DNA of 64,000 nucleotides, from the NCBI RefSeq assembly GCF_035590735.1, contig NZ_CP141595.1:4065001-4129000 (forward strand). The letters are read 5' to 3'. This document shows positions 26,652 through 35,857 of this stretch, piece by piece. Source of the DNA: Rossellomorea aquimaris (GTDB lineage: Bacteria; Bacillota; Bacilli; Bacillales; Bacillaceae_B). The position numbers and the translations under genes are program-made. The notes below the pieces were generated by a model, which saw only the letters and a list, made by a program, of their open reading frames with translations, was not told the origin of the DNA and did no database searches. Position 1 is the first letter of the stretch; the number at the start of each line of letters is the position of its first letter.

Positions 26652-27857
26652 CTAAGATGGGGCAAAGAACCCCTTCCTTGGGCCCTGGTTCTCAGGTTGG
26701 GAAACAGCGCCTGTCCTCCCATCCCACACCATTTCCCCACCAACAAAGGTTGCTCGAACGTCCCACTTTTCATCAATCAACGCAATATTGGCCTTTTTCC
26801 CAATCTCTAAGCTGCCAATCTCGTGATCAATTTGGAGCAGCTTTGCCTGGTTTAGACTAACCATTGGTAAAATCTCCTCAAGGGGAAGCTTCAATACCTC
26901 TTTCATATTTTTTAGGCATTCCAGTAAGTTGGTTGTACTTCCTGCCAAGGAGTTGGTGTCCACGGTCCTCGCGATTCGATCTTCGACTTTCACTTTCATT
27001 GTACCGAGGGTGTATTGACCGTCCGGCAAGTCGGCTGCAGCCATGGAATCGCTGATTAAAAGGATTTTATCGCTTCCTTTTGTTTTATGTAATAGTTTGA
27101 TGGCGCCTGGGTGGAGGTGATGGAGGTCGGCGATGCATTCACAAAGGCAGTCATCATTGGTCAGGACGGCCCCGACGCATCCCGGGTCGCGGTGCTTGAA
27201 TCCTCTCATTCCGTTAAACGTATGGACTGCGATTCTTGCGCCTTGGGCGATAGCAAGATTCGTTGTTTCATAATCTGCGTTGGTATGCCCCATCGAAACG
27301 TGGATCCCCATACCTGTGAGATAATCGATGATCTCCATGGCATGTTCTTTTTCAGGGGCGATCGTCAGTACTTTTATCGTGTTAGCCGAAGCATTGATCA
27401 GCCCTTCCATCTCTTCGATTGATAGCTCTCGCATGTACTCCACGGGATGGGCCCCTTTATGTTCGGGTGTAATATAAGGACCTTCCACATAGGATCCAAG
27501 GATTTCGGCTCCATTTGTTTGACCGATCGCTGTACTTACTGCTCCTACCGCTTTCCGGATGCTCTCCAGATCATGGGTGAGTGTAGTCGGCAGGAATCCT
27601 GTTACTCCGTATTTCACAAGAGAGTTAGACATCTCCTGTAAAGAATGGACACTCCCATCCATGGTGTCATGTCCCGCTATGCCATGGATATGCAGGTCAA
27701 TCATGCCAGGTATGGCGGAACAACCGGGGAATTCGATGATGTCACATGGAGGAGTTTTCTTAGTAATGCCTGAAATGCGCCCATCTTCCAAGAGCAGATA
27801 CCCATTTTCAACGATCCCTTCCGGTGTATAAATGCGGCCGGCCTTCACGGCTTTCAT
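26652..27857 (-). CDS. nagA: N-acetylglucosamine/galactosamine-6-phosphate deacetylase
   Basis: About 401 residues of the amidohydrolase superfamily. Visible are the metal-site motif DLHIHG, the catalytic Glu in VEGPYI, the His motifs SMGHTNA and VHTFNGM, and ISDSMAA with the catalytic Asp. It removes the acetyl group from an N-acetylhexosamine-6-phosphate. Because it ends an operon with AgaS, tagatose kinase and aldolase, the physiological substrate is most likely GalNAc-6-phosphate (AgaA role), though GlcNAc-6-P is chemically plausible. ATG 27857 is chosen, 9 nt after AAGGGG, instead of ATG 27866. Confidence 0.9.
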   Translation of the reverse strand: MKAVKAGRIYTPEGIVENGYLLLEDGRISGITKKTPPCDIIEFPGCSAIPGMIDLHIHGIAGHDTMDGSVHSLQEMSNSLVKYGVTGFLPTTLTHDLESIRKAVGAVSTAIGQTNGAEILGSYVEGPYITPEHKGAHPVEYMRELSIEEMEGLINASANTIKVLTIAPEKEHAMEIIDYLTGMGIHVSMGHTNADYETTNLAIAQGARIAVHTFNGMRGFKHRDPGCVGAVLTNDDCLCECIADLHHLHPGAIKLLHKTKGSDKILLISDSMAAADLPDGQYTLGTMKVKVEDRIARTVDTNSLAGSTTNLLECLKNMKEVLKLPLEEILPMVSLNQAKLLQIDHEIGSLEIGKKANIALIDEKWDVRATFVGGEMVWDGRTGAVSQPENQGPRKGFFAPS

Positions 27858-27918
27858 TATCCTCATCCCCTTTTATTAAAATAAACAGAACAAGCAACAC
27901 CTTCATGGGTGCTGCTTC

Positions 27919-28845
27919 TTACACTGATTCTTTCATGTTCATCCGGTCTAAAGCCAAGTAACAGGCTCCGTATAATCCTGCGTCATTTCCCAGAGAAGAG
28001 GCAATGACCGTATCCTCATTCCCATATACATCCATTACTTCATTCCTTAATTGTCTATTGATATCTTGAATAAAAGGACCCTCACCTTCCGTAATACCGC
28101 CCCCAATGATGATCTTTTCTGGGTTGAGAAGATGGATGACATTCGTTAATCCCATACTAATAGAATGAATAAACCGTTCATATACGAGCAAAGCAAATGG
28201 CTCTCCCTGCTTGACAAGCTCCATAATCGTTTCGCCGGAAACGTTCTCAACCGCCACTCCTTTTTGCAGGGCCTCCTCCTTATAGTCTTGAACAAAAGCA
28301 GAAGTGGACGCATATCGTTCAAGGCAGCCTTTTCTCCCGCAGCTGCACGGTTTCCCACCTGTAACAATGACGGTATGGCCCAGCTCACCCGCAAGTCCCG
28401 AAGATCCATTGACGATCCTGCCATCCATCACGATGCTGCTGCCAATTCCAGTACCCAGTGTTAAGAAGACGGCGTTTCTCATCCCCTTGACAGCACCTTT
28501 CCACATCTCGCCAAGGCACGCACTTTTCACATCGTTTTCAACTGATACCGGTAATTTGGTGAGTGAAAATAATATCTCTCCCAGCTTCATTCCACTATAA
28601 CCTAGAATATTATTTGAGAATAATATCATTCCTTTCTCACGATCCACGAGACCGCAAGAGGATATGCCAATGGCAGAGAGGTGAAAATCATGCTGAAGCG
28701 ATTTCACTTTTTCATTTAATACGTCAGGAATCTCATGGCTTGTGGGGGTTGCCATTTTACTTTTATAGAGAAGGTGACCCTTTGGATCAAACACGCCATA
28801 TTTAATAAACGTTCCTCCTATGTCAAAACAGACGATATAACTCAT
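27919..28845 (-). CDS. ROK-family sugar kinase, likely N-acetylgalactosamine kinase
   Basis: 308 residues. The ATP-site motif FDIGGTFIKYG is at the N terminus, the sugar-binding ENDVKSACLGE in the middle, LGTGIGSSIV as second phosphate motif, and the ROK zinc site CSCGRKGCLERYAS. It phosphorylates a hexose or N-acetylhexosamine at O6. Imported by an ABC system rather than a PTS, the sugar would arrive unphosphorylated, so this enzyme is needed before the deacetylase. GalNAc is inferred from the operon. GGGGG precedes ATG by 8 nt. Confidence 0.85.
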   Translation of the reverse strand: MSYIVCFDIGGTFIKYGVFDPKGHLLYKSKMATPTSHEIPDVLNEKVKSLQHDFHLSAIGISSCGLVDREKGMILFSNNILGYSGMKLGEILFSLTKLPVSVENDVKSACLGEMWKGAVKGMRNAVFLTLGTGIGSSIVMDGRIVNGSSGLAGELGHTVIVTGGKPCSCGRKGCLERYASTSAFVQDYKEEALQKGVAVENVSGETIMELVKQGEPFALLVYERFIHSISMGLTNVIHLLNPEKIIIGGGITEGEGPFIQDINRQLRNEVMDVYGNEDTVIASSLGNDAGLYGACYLALDRMNMKESV

Positions 28846-28861
28846 TTTCCATTCCCCCTAT

Positions 28862-29782
28862 TCATTCAACTACATCTATTTCCTTCATGAATCGTCGAAT
28901 GTCCAACAGGTTAACCTCACCCGTTTTTTCCATTATGGCGTTTGACATTCCACAAGCACAAGCCCATTTCAAGACTTCTTCAATCGGGAATCCATGGGAA
29001 TACGCATAGGTAAACCCGGCGAGCATGCTATCCCCTGAACCAACGGGATTCACTGCTTTCACCTTAGGAACCACTGCCCTCAGAACTCTTTTTTCACTCA
29101 CTAAAAAGGCCCCTTCTTCCCCCAGAGAAAGAAGCACATAATGTATTCCTTTATGACAAATAGTTTGGGCATGCCGTAACATGTCATCGGTAGAGTCAAA
29201 TGTTCTCCCTATCAACCTGGAAAATTCTTCTTTGTTCGGCTTGATTAAAAAAGGTTTTCCTGCGATACCTGCTGCAAGTCCCGGTCCACTTGTATCCAAT
29301 AGCAAGCGAACTCCTTTTTGATTGGCCTTCTTTGAAAGCTCACTGTACAAGGCAGTAGGGACCCCTTCCGGCAAACTACCGGAAACGACGACAAAATCTA
29401 CGGTATCCAGAATCGAAGAGAATGTTCGATCAAAAATTTCTAACTCATGGCTTGAAATTAAGGGACCCGTTTCCAGAATCTCGGTCTGACCTTCCTTCGA
29501 TAGAATGGCCAGACACGTTCTAGTCTCTCCTTTAATGGGGACAAATGAAGTGTGTACCTTCAAATGAGATAATTCGCTTTTAATCCACTCCCCGCTCTTT
29601 CCACCCAGGAAACCGGTACACGTAACCTTCTGCCCCAATCGGGATAGAACCCGGGTGACGTTTAGACCTTTACCACCTGCCGATTTTTCAATGGAAGAAA
29701 CACGATTGACCTCATCCACTTGAAACTGGGGCAGTGTATATCTAACGTCTATCGCCGGATTTAAAGTGACCGTCGCAATCAT
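28862..29782 (-). CDS. lacC: Tagatose-6-phosphate kinase (LacC/PfkB family)
   Basis: About 306 residues of the PfkB family. The typical MIATVTLNPAID start supports ATG 29782 over GTG 29794. The N-terminal motif GGKGLNVTRVL and the C-terminal catalytic motif VNPVGSGDSMLAGF (Asp base) are intact. 1-Phosphofructokinase and tagatose-6-P kinase look alike; the neighbouring AgaS and class II aldolase make tagatose-6-P the likely substrate, giving tagatose-1,6-bisphosphate. Confidence 0.85.
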   Translation of the reverse strand: MIATVTLNPAIDVRYTLPQFQVDEVNRVSSIEKSAGGKGLNVTRVLSRLGQKVTCTGFLGGKSGEWIKSELSHLKVHTSFVPIKGETRTCLAILSKEGQTEILETGPLISSHELEIFDRTFSSILDTVDFVVVSGSLPEGVPTALYSELSKKANQKGVRLLLDTSGPGLAAGIAGKPFLIKPNKEEFSRLIGRTFDSTDDMLRHAQTICHKGIHYVLLSLGEEGAFLVSEKRVLRAVVPKVKAVNPVGSGDSMLAGFTYAYSHGFPIEEVLKWACACGMSNAIMEKTGEVNLLDIRRFMKEIDVVE

Positions 29783-29786
29783 GGGA

Positions 29787-30638
29787 CTAGCCACGATTAA
29801 AGCTGCCGCACAGCTTGATTTTGCCTGCTACAACCTTTTTCATCCCAGCGACGGCATCCGTGAAATAATAGCGGGGATCATTGGCTTCCGGGTTTGCGTT
29901 CAGATAGCTGCGGAGCCCTTTTACAAATGCCATCTTCAGCTCCGTCGCCACATTCACCTTGCAAATGCCACGCTCAATGGTCTTGCGGACAAGCTCATCG
30001 GGCAATCCCGATGCCCCATGGAGAACAAGGGGGATATCGACTTCCTGATGGATCGCCGACAAGCGGTCGATATCGAGCTTAGGTTCACCTTTATAAAGTC
30101 CATGAGCCGTCCCGATCGCCACAGCCAGAGAATCAATGCCCGTTCTCGCTACAAACTCCTTTGCCTGTTTGGGGTTGGTATAGATCTGATCCCTTTCGTC
30201 CACTACCAAATCATCTTCCATTCCACTTAGACGACCGAGCTCAGCTTCAACCGTCACACCGAACGGGGCAGCATACTCTACAATTTCCCTGACAATCCGG
30301 ATGTTCTCGTCGAACGAATAATGGGAGGCATCGATCATGACAGATGGAACACCCATATGGATGAGATTCTTGATATCATCCAGATTTTCATGATGATCAA
30401 GATGAAAGCAAACCGGGATATCATAGCTCTTTCTTGCCGCTTCCATCATCTTGACCAGGAACTCCTTCCCCATATACCGGACGGTACCGGGCGTAGCAGC
30501 GATCATGACGGGCGAACGGAGGTCCAGGGCCGTTTCCAGAACCGCTTTGAGCGTCTCAAGATTATGAATATTGAAGGCAGGCACCGCATAGCCTTTCGAC
30601 TGAGCCTCCACGAGAATCCTACTTCTTGAAACAATCAT
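29787..30638 (-). CDS. gatY: Tagatose-1,6-bisphosphate aldolase (class II, GatY/KbaY type)
   Basis: 283 residues of class II aldolase. Zn-binding FHLDHHEN with catalytic Asp, DASHYSFDEN, EAELGRLSG, VAIGTAHG and LHGASGLP are all present. Splits tagatose-1,6-bisphosphate (or fructose-1,6-bisphosphate) to DHAP and glyceraldehyde-3-phosphate. Its ATG overlaps the stop of agaS, and its stop is 4 bp from the kinase start, so expression is tightly coupled. Confidence 0.88.
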   Translation of the reverse strand: MIVSRSRILVEAQSKGYAVPAFNIHNLETLKAVLETALDLRSPVMIAATPGTVRYMGKEFLVKMMEAARKSYDIPVCFHLDHHENLDDIKNLIHMGVPSVMIDASHYSFDENIRIVREIVEYAAPFGVTVEAELGRLSGMEDDLVVDERDQIYTNPKQAKEFVARTGIDSLAVAIGTAHGLYKGEPKLDIDRLSAIHQEVDIPLVLHGASGLPDELVRKTIERGICKVNVATELKMAFVKGLRSYLNANPEANDPRYYFTDAVAGMKKVVAGKIKLCGSFNRG

Positions 30639-31834
30639 ACCCTTTCTCCTCCATTCTGATAAGGATAGATCGTGACACCTTTTACGACCCGGTTGACGAG
30701 CCCCGAGGGAGATGGATTATCCGGGGAAAGTCCCAGATGCATGGACTTACACAGGGCAAACTGCTGGGCATACATGACATATGGAAAGGCAAGGAGTATA
30801 TCCTCTTGAACCGTCTCCAAGCCGGTACTCAAGAACAGGTCACTGTAACGTTCGGCTACATCATCCTGATAAGAAGAGATCGCCACCACCTTCCCTCGCT
30901 TTTGTTCATGGTATAGCTCCTTCAATAAATCCAAATCATATTTTCTCGTGTACGGATGACAGGATAAGAATACGAAGACGATTGTCTCTTCATCTAAGAT
31001 CGATTTCGGGCCGTGACGGAATCCCAGCGGAGAATCAAAGAATGCCGGAATCATACCTCCCGTTAATTCCAACAGTTTTAAAGAGGACTCCCTTGCAAGT
31101 CCCTGGAAAACGCCTGAGCCTAAATATACAACTTTCGAAAAAGTCGAGGACGCAAGCGATTCTAACTTTGTCTTTCCGGTCTCGATAATCTTTTCACCCG
31201 CCGAACCTATTTCCTTCACAGTCTTCTCTAGAGTATGAATGTGCTCCGGCTGGAAAAGGAGCAGTACCGAAAGGAGCATGGTCGTAAAACTGCTTGTCAT
31301 CGCAAACCCTTGATCATTCGCTTCCTTCGGCATGTAGATGACGAGGTGATCCGGATCCCCCTTCTTCTTCTCAGCAAGTAAACCATCACGATTACACGTA
31401 AGGGCGATTCCGTAGAAATCATCAATGATCTTCTCTCCCAACTCAACCGCCCCAACGCTTTCAGGGCTGTTACCGGAACGGGCAAAAGAAATCATCAGGG
31501 TCGGAAAATCCTTGTTCAAATACTCATATGGATTGGAGACAATATCGGTCGTGGCGATGCTTTCTACCGTCCATTTCTTATTCTTGACCATTGCCTTTAT
31601 GGACGTAAGAACGGTTTCCCCGACAAAAGCAGACGTTCCCGCTCCTGTCAAAATCACTCGAAGATGAGGATGTCTTCCCTCCAAATTCTTGAAAAATTTC
31701 ATCAGTGTATCTCTATGTTCAAGCAGGATTTCAACGGTTTCTTTCCAAAGTCTTGGTTGTTGAGCTATTTCTCTTGTTGTATGGATGGCACCGGGATCAT
31801 TTGGTTCCCATTTGTTTGATTGTATAAGTTCCAT
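30635..31834 (-). CDS. agaS: AgaS-type SIS sugar isomerase/deaminase
   Basis: About 399 residues with two SIS domains. Visible are VILTGAGTSAFVGE, ARSGNSPESVG, LGSGVFQGLARESSLKLLELTGG and SPLGFRHGPKS, all typical of AgaS. The family converts galactosamine-6-phosphate to tagatose-6-phosphate plus ammonia. ATG 31834 (7 nt after GGAGG) is chosen over ATG 31840. A copy of the shared operator motif lies 20-41 bp upstream, so the agaS-aldolase-kinase-ROK-nagA unit probably starts here and is controlled by the adjacent GntR protein. Confidence 0.9.
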   Translation of the reverse strand: MELIQSNKWEPNDPGAIHTTREIAQQPRLWKETVEILLEHRDTLMKFFKNLEGRHPHLRVILTGAGTSAFVGETVLTSIKAMVKNKKWTVESIATTDIVSNPYEYLNKDFPTLMISFARSGNSPESVGAVELGEKIIDDFYGIALTCNRDGLLAEKKKGDPDHLVIYMPKEANDQGFAMTSSFTTMLLSVLLLFQPEHIHTLEKTVKEIGSAGEKIIETGKTKLESLASSTFSKVVYLGSGVFQGLARESSLKLLELTGGMIPAFFDSPLGFRHGPKSILDEETIVFVFLSCHPYTRKYDLDLLKELYHEQKRGKVVAISSYQDDVAERYSDLFLSTGLETVQEDILLAFPYVMYAQQFALCKSMHLGLSPDNPSPSGLVNRVVKGVTIYPYQNGGERV

Positions 31835-31853
31835 ACCCATTCCTCCAAAACTG

Positions 31854-31875
31854 TTAATGTCATCATTACCAGTTA
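31854..31875. promoter_or_regulatory. Shared operator motif, copy 1 (upstream of agaS)
   Basis: TAATGTCATCATTACCAGTTA. The segment AATG-N5-ATTACCAGTTA recurs at 37292-37313, and CATTACC/TATTACCAGTTA variants occur at 37163-37185. It lies between the GntR gene and agaS, where a repressor would act. Confidence 0.7.
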
Positions 31876-31899
31876 AGCGAAATAGATACTCGAAAGCAC

Positions 31900-32619
31900 C
31901 TACTTCAATTCAACTGTGTACGTAAATTTATCTCCCCTTGCGATGGAGATGGTATATTCAATGACGTCTTGATCCTCATACGTAATACGCTCCAGCCGGA
32001 GACACGGTGAGTTTTCTTCAATGGTCAGCATGTCGGCTGCCTGTTTTTCGGCGCTGACCGCATTGAAGCTTTCCAGTGCTCTTGTAATCGTCACATCGTA
32101 TTGGGACCGAAAGATTTCATACATTGGCGTATCTTCCAATTGTTCCTTCGTGAGATTGGTAAAACGCCCTACGGGAACATAAGAGGTTTCATAAATCATC
32201 GGTTCTTCGTCAGCAAGTCTCAGTCTCGTAATCTTAAATACTTCTTCTTCCACCGGCAGTTTCATAGATTTCGAAATGGTGGTGCCACAAGGTACTTTTT
32301 CAAATGAAACGACCTGTGTGGAAGGATGTTTCCCGATTTTCTTCATTTCCTCTGTGAAGCTGTAAAATTCAACAAGGCTCTGCTTATAGGTCTTCGGCGA
32401 AACATAGGATCCCTTACCGTGAACCTTATAGATGTAGCCGCCCTTTTCAAGCTCCTGCATCGTTTGCCTCACCGTCGTCCGGCTCACTTTGTATGTTTCA
32501 CACAGCTCCCGCTCAGAGGGTAACTGCTCCTGCTCCGCAAGTTCACCCATTTCGATCTTTTCGAGAAGGATATCCATCAGCTGATAATATAACGGTAAGC
32601 GATTATCTTTTTCTATCAT
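31900..32619 (-). CDS. GntR/HutC-family regulator of the amino-sugar genes
   Basis: 239 residues. An N-terminal winged helix with PSERELCETYKVSRTTVRQ is followed by a UTRA effector domain that ends LERITY and YTVELK. UTRA domains bind small ligands, often sugar phosphates (NagR/YvoA, AgaR2). ATG 32619 with GGAG upstream is preferred; the longer frame from 32694 adds a non-homologous hydrophobic stretch. Placed between the importer genes and agaS, it probably represses both, using the repeated ATTACCAGTTA motif. Confidence 0.88.
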   Translation of the reverse strand: MIEKDNRLPLYYQLMDILLEKIEMGELAEQEQLPSERELCETYKVSRTTVRQTMQELEKGGYIYKVHGKGSYVSPKTYKQSLVEFYSFTEEMKKIGKHPSTQVVSFEKVPCGTTISKSMKLPVEEEVFKITRLRLADEEPMIYETSYVPVGRFTNLTKEQLEDTPMYEIFRSQYDVTITRALESFNAVSAEKQAADMLTIEENSPCLRLERITYEDQDVIEYTISIARGDKFTYTVELK

Positions 32620-32658
32620 GTTAAACTCCTTTAGTGGTATCTTTGTCATAACCATTTG

Positions 32659-32694
32659 TATACTCATTATACATAAAATTGCGACAATTATCAC
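32659..32694 (-). promoter_or_regulatory. Promoter of the GntR gene with internal palindrome
   Basis: -35 GTGATA (32689-32694), 17-bp spacer, -10 TATAAT (32666-32671). The inverted repeat GTATA-N5-TATAC (32659-32673) overlaps the -10 and could be an operator. Confidence 0.55.
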
Positions 32695-32718
32695 TTGATG
32701 CCATGATAGAAGTTTTGA

Positions 32719-33978
32719 TTAAGCATTTTCTTTTGTCTTCTCCAATTCATCAATATACTTTTTCAATTCGATCGTCGCACCAGACAGTCTCGATTCCTCC
32801 GCCGCAAAGGCAATCAAATGACTTTGAGAAGAAGCTCTGGCAGATGTTAATGTCCCTTTATCCTTCGTGCGGACCCGGTTGATAAAATCCTGCATGATAC
32901 TCGTATCAGCACCCATGTGACCGCCATCCACGGTTGGAGGATAGATCACTTCCTTCTTCCCGGCAAAATGCTTGATGATTAGTTCATTATCTGCGTCATG
33001 CCCTGTGATTTCCCCTTTTGTCCCCATGATTTTGAAGTTGCGATACGTTTCCTTCGTAAAGGCCGTCATCGTGAACGAAACCGTCACATCCCCGTCAAAC
33101 AATAAATTGACGACTTGATGGTCCACCACATCATTGTCACACCGGTATACGCAGCGGCCGTAAGGACCTTCCTGGATCGCTTTCAAGCGGCTTTCGATAC
33201 TTGGATTCGCTGACACAACATTCGCTGGCCATACATCCCGGTCATGAAGGTACCACTTTGCAGCGGAATACGGACATTCTTTCTCCACCTTACAGCCGTC
33301 CAGACAGCGGTGGGTCGATCCCTCAGGAGCGTTCTCCTCTTTAAAATAGGTAAGACTGCCATAAGACGAAACGCTCTTGCATTCCGTTCCGATCAACCAG
33401 GCGAGCATATCCATATCATGACAGCTCTTCTGAAGAATCATCGGACTTGATTCCTTCGAATTGCGCCAATTCCCACGGACAAAGCTGTGTGCCTGATGGA
33501 AATAGCCGACATTCTCATTCCATTGAACCGAGACAATATCCCCGATCACCTTTTGATCAATCACTTCTTTAAGAGACTGATAGAAAGGAGCATACCTCAT
33601 CACGTGGCATACACTGAGGAGCGTATCATGCTTCTCGGCCGCTTCGGCGATGGCCAACGTTTCAATGGGGCTCGGTGACATCGGTTTCTCCAGTAGAATG
33701 CTATATCCCTTTTCAATGGCACGCATGACAGGTTTATAATGATCCCGGTCAGGGCTGCATATAAGCAGGGCTTCACATACCCTTTCTTGTTCCAACAGGT
33801 CCGGCCAGTCTTCGAATCTCATATTCTCAGGGATTCCATGTGCTTTTGCAAATTTCTCCCGCTTTTCTTTATCCGGTTCTGCTACCGCGATAAACTCGAT
33901 TTCATGAGGATACTGGAGGGCATAGGACCCATACGCATAGAATCCCCTGCTCCCAGCCCCTATTAATGCTGCTTTCAT
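32719..33978 (-). CDS. Gfo/Idh/MocA-family NAD-dependent protein, possible GH109-like glycosidase
   Basis: About 419 residues. The N-terminal Rossmann fold has GAGSRGFYAYG, and LEKPMSPS is the cofactor-site EKP motif. The C-terminal part has HRCLDGCKVEKECPY with four Cys (possible metal site) and HMGADTSIM. The family oxidises sugars or hydrolyses glycosides by a transient NAD-linked mechanism (GH109 alpha-N-acetylgalactosaminidase). In an operon with GalNAc genes either is possible: releasing GalNAc from an imported glycoside would fit, but this is inference. ATG 33978 with AGGGAGGA 8 nt upstream. It is the last gene of the importer unit, 29 bp after the permease. Confidence 0.75.
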   Translation of the reverse strand: MKAALIGAGSRGFYAYGSYALQYPHEIEFIAVAEPDKEKREKFAKAHGIPENMRFEDWPDLLEQERVCEALLICSPDRDHYKPVMRAIEKGYSILLEKPMSPSPIETLAIAEAAEKHDTLLSVCHVMRYAPFYQSLKEVIDQKVIGDIVSVQWNENVGYFHQAHSFVRGNWRNSKESSPMILQKSCHDMDMLAWLIGTECKSVSSYGSLTYFKEENAPEGSTHRCLDGCKVEKECPYSAAKWYLHDRDVWPANVVSANPSIESRLKAIQEGPYGRCVYRCDNDVVDHQVVNLLFDGDVTVSFTMTAFTKETYRNFKIMGTKGEITGHDADNELIIKHFAGKKEVIYPPTVDGGHMGADTSIMQDFINRVRTKDKGTLTSARASSQSHLIAFAAEESRLSGATIELKKYIDELEKTKENA

Positions 33979-34007
33979 TGTCATTCCTCCCTTAGTTGCC
34001 TACCAAC

Positions 34008-34841
34008 TTATTTTCCACCGGTGATTGCAATTCCTTCTATAAATTGCTTCTGTAATATGATAAATAGAAGCAACATCGGTAACACGGCCAAGAATGACCC
34101 TGCCATCAAGATCGGATAGTTGGTGCCATACTGCCCCTGTAATGATGATAATCCCACTGCCAGTGTCATGGCTTCAGGTGAACTATTCACGATCATCGGC
34201 CACATCAGTTCATTCCAGGACCATAGAATCGTGAAGATCCCAAGGGCGATCAAACCCGGCTTGGCGAGTGGCAGCATGATGCGCCAATAGATTTGAAAAT
34301 GATTGCATCCGTCAAGTCTGGCCGCCTCCTCAAGCTCCTTCGGTAACCCCATGAAGAATTGCCTTAAGAGAAACGTTCCAAAGGCACTAAATAACCCGGG
34401 AACCACAACGGCTTGCAGCGTATTGAGCCATCCCAGCTTCACCATGATCATGTATTGAGGAAGCAGGAATACCTGACCTGGTACCATCAATACGGACAAA
34501 GCCAGTACGAACAAGAGATTCCTTCCGGGAAACACGATCCGCGCAAAGGCATAGGCAGCCAGTGAGCAGAGAAATAACTGCCCCGCCGTCCGTAGTACCG
34601 TAATGATAAATGTGTTCATCATAAATTTAAAGAATGGCAGCAGAGTGAATACCTCTTGATAATTCTTCCACTGAAAGTCTTCCGGTATCATCACAGGCGG
34701 AACCTGAATGGACTCTGCATAGGTTTTCAGTGACGTCAGAATCATCCAGATAAAGGGAAACAACATGACAATCGAGCCCATGATCAGGATGAAATGGATG
34801 AGAAACGTCTTACTCCTTACAAACTGAATCGATTTCTGCAT
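34008..34841 (-). CDS. CUT1 sugar ABC transporter permease (MalG type)
   Basis: 277 residues, six membrane helices. The EAA loop EEAARLDGCNHFQIYWRIMLPL contacts the ATPase. Pairs with the MalF-type permease 15 bp upstream. No ATPase gene is in the window, so a shared one of the MsmX type is expected to energise it. Confidence 0.9.
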   Translation of the reverse strand: MQKSIQFVRSKTFLIHFILIMGSIVMLFPFIWMILTSLKTYAESIQVPPVMIPEDFQWKNYQEVFTLLPFFKFMMNTFIITVLRTAGQLFLCSLAAYAFARIVFPGRNLLFVLALSVLMVPGQVFLLPQYMIMVKLGWLNTLQAVVVPGLFSAFGTFLLRQFFMGLPKELEEAARLDGCNHFQIYWRIMLPLAKPGLIALGIFTILWSWNELMWPMIVNSSPEAMTLAVGLSSLQGQYGTNYPILMAGSFLAVLPMLLLFIILQKQFIEGIAITGGK

Positions 34842-34855
34842 AGGTCATTCCCTCC

Positions 34856-35797
34856 TCAATCATAATGGACCCACTTCTTTTGCAGGGCCATCTGGATCAC
34901 AGTGATGATCAGAATCACCACTAGTAATAACACCGCAATGGCAGCTGCATATCCTTTATCATTTAAAACAAAGGCATGCTGATAGAACAAATACACAATG
35001 GATTGAGTATTCTCCAGCGCCGTACTGCTTTTACTGATCATCATAAAGATCAGGTCGAAGAATTGAAATGCTCCGATCAACGACATGATCGACACGAAGA
35101 AAATGACCGGTGATAGAAGCGGCAAGGTAATTTTAAAGAACATCGTAACGGGACCTGCCCCGTCCATTTCAGCTGCTTCATAATACGTTTTCGGGATCCC
35201 CTGCAGGCCCGATAAAAAAATGACCATGTTGTACCCGATCCCGCTCCAAATCGCCACAGCAATAATCGAATACAACGCGATGTTTGGATTCGTCAACCAT
35301 TGTGGACCTTCTATCCCAATAAAGGACAGCAGGTAATTCAATAAGCCGAAATCCGAATTATATAACCATTTCCACACCATGGCGATCGCTGCAGGCATGG
35401 TAATGACGGGCAGGAAGTACAACGTCCGATAAATCGTCGTACCTTTAATCTTTTGATTGAGCAAAACGGCGACAAGGATCGAAAGGAAAATACCCAACGG
35501 AACAGTAAATAGGATATAGATCCCTGTATTCTTGAATGACTGCAGAAGATTCACATCCGAAAGCATCCTTGTATAATTCTTCAGTCCGATCCACTCGTAT
35601 GTCCCAAATGCCCCCCACTCGGTAAAACTGAAGTAAAAGGTCTGAAGCATCGGCCATAAATAAAAAACAAAGAGACCTATCATCGTCGGAGCGATCATGA
35701 TATATGCCCATAAATAGTCAGAACGTTTCTTCGTACTTGCATATGAAAGCACGTGAAGCTTTCGTTTCGTTTCAACCTGGAGAGGAAGCGGTTCCAT
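34856..35797 (-). CDS. CUT1 sugar ABC transporter permease (MalF type)
   Basis: 313 residues, six helices after a 30-residue cytoplasmic start. The EAA loop is YYEAAEMDGAGPVTMFFKITLPL. It lies 60 bp after the binding-protein gene with an AGGAGG ribosome site. Confidence 0.9.
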   Translation of the reverse strand: MEPLPLQVETKRKLHVLSYASTKKRSDYLWAYIMIAPTMIGLFVFYLWPMLQTFYFSFTEWGAFGTYEWIGLKNYTRMLSDVNLLQSFKNTGIYILFTVPLGIFLSILVAVLLNQKIKGTTIYRTLYFLPVITMPAAIAMVWKWLYNSDFGLLNYLLSFIGIEGPQWLTNPNIALYSIIAVAIWSGIGYNMVIFLSGLQGIPKTYYEAAEMDGAGPVTMFFKITLPLLSPVIFFVSIMSLIGAFQFFDLIFMMISKSSTALENTQSIVYLFYQHAFVLNDKGYAAAIAVLLLVVILIITVIQMALQKKWVHYD

Positions 35798-35857
35798 TTC
35801 ATTCTCCTCCTTTGTCAGGAAATGAAGAGAAGAAACACTCTTCCCTTCTTCCCATCC

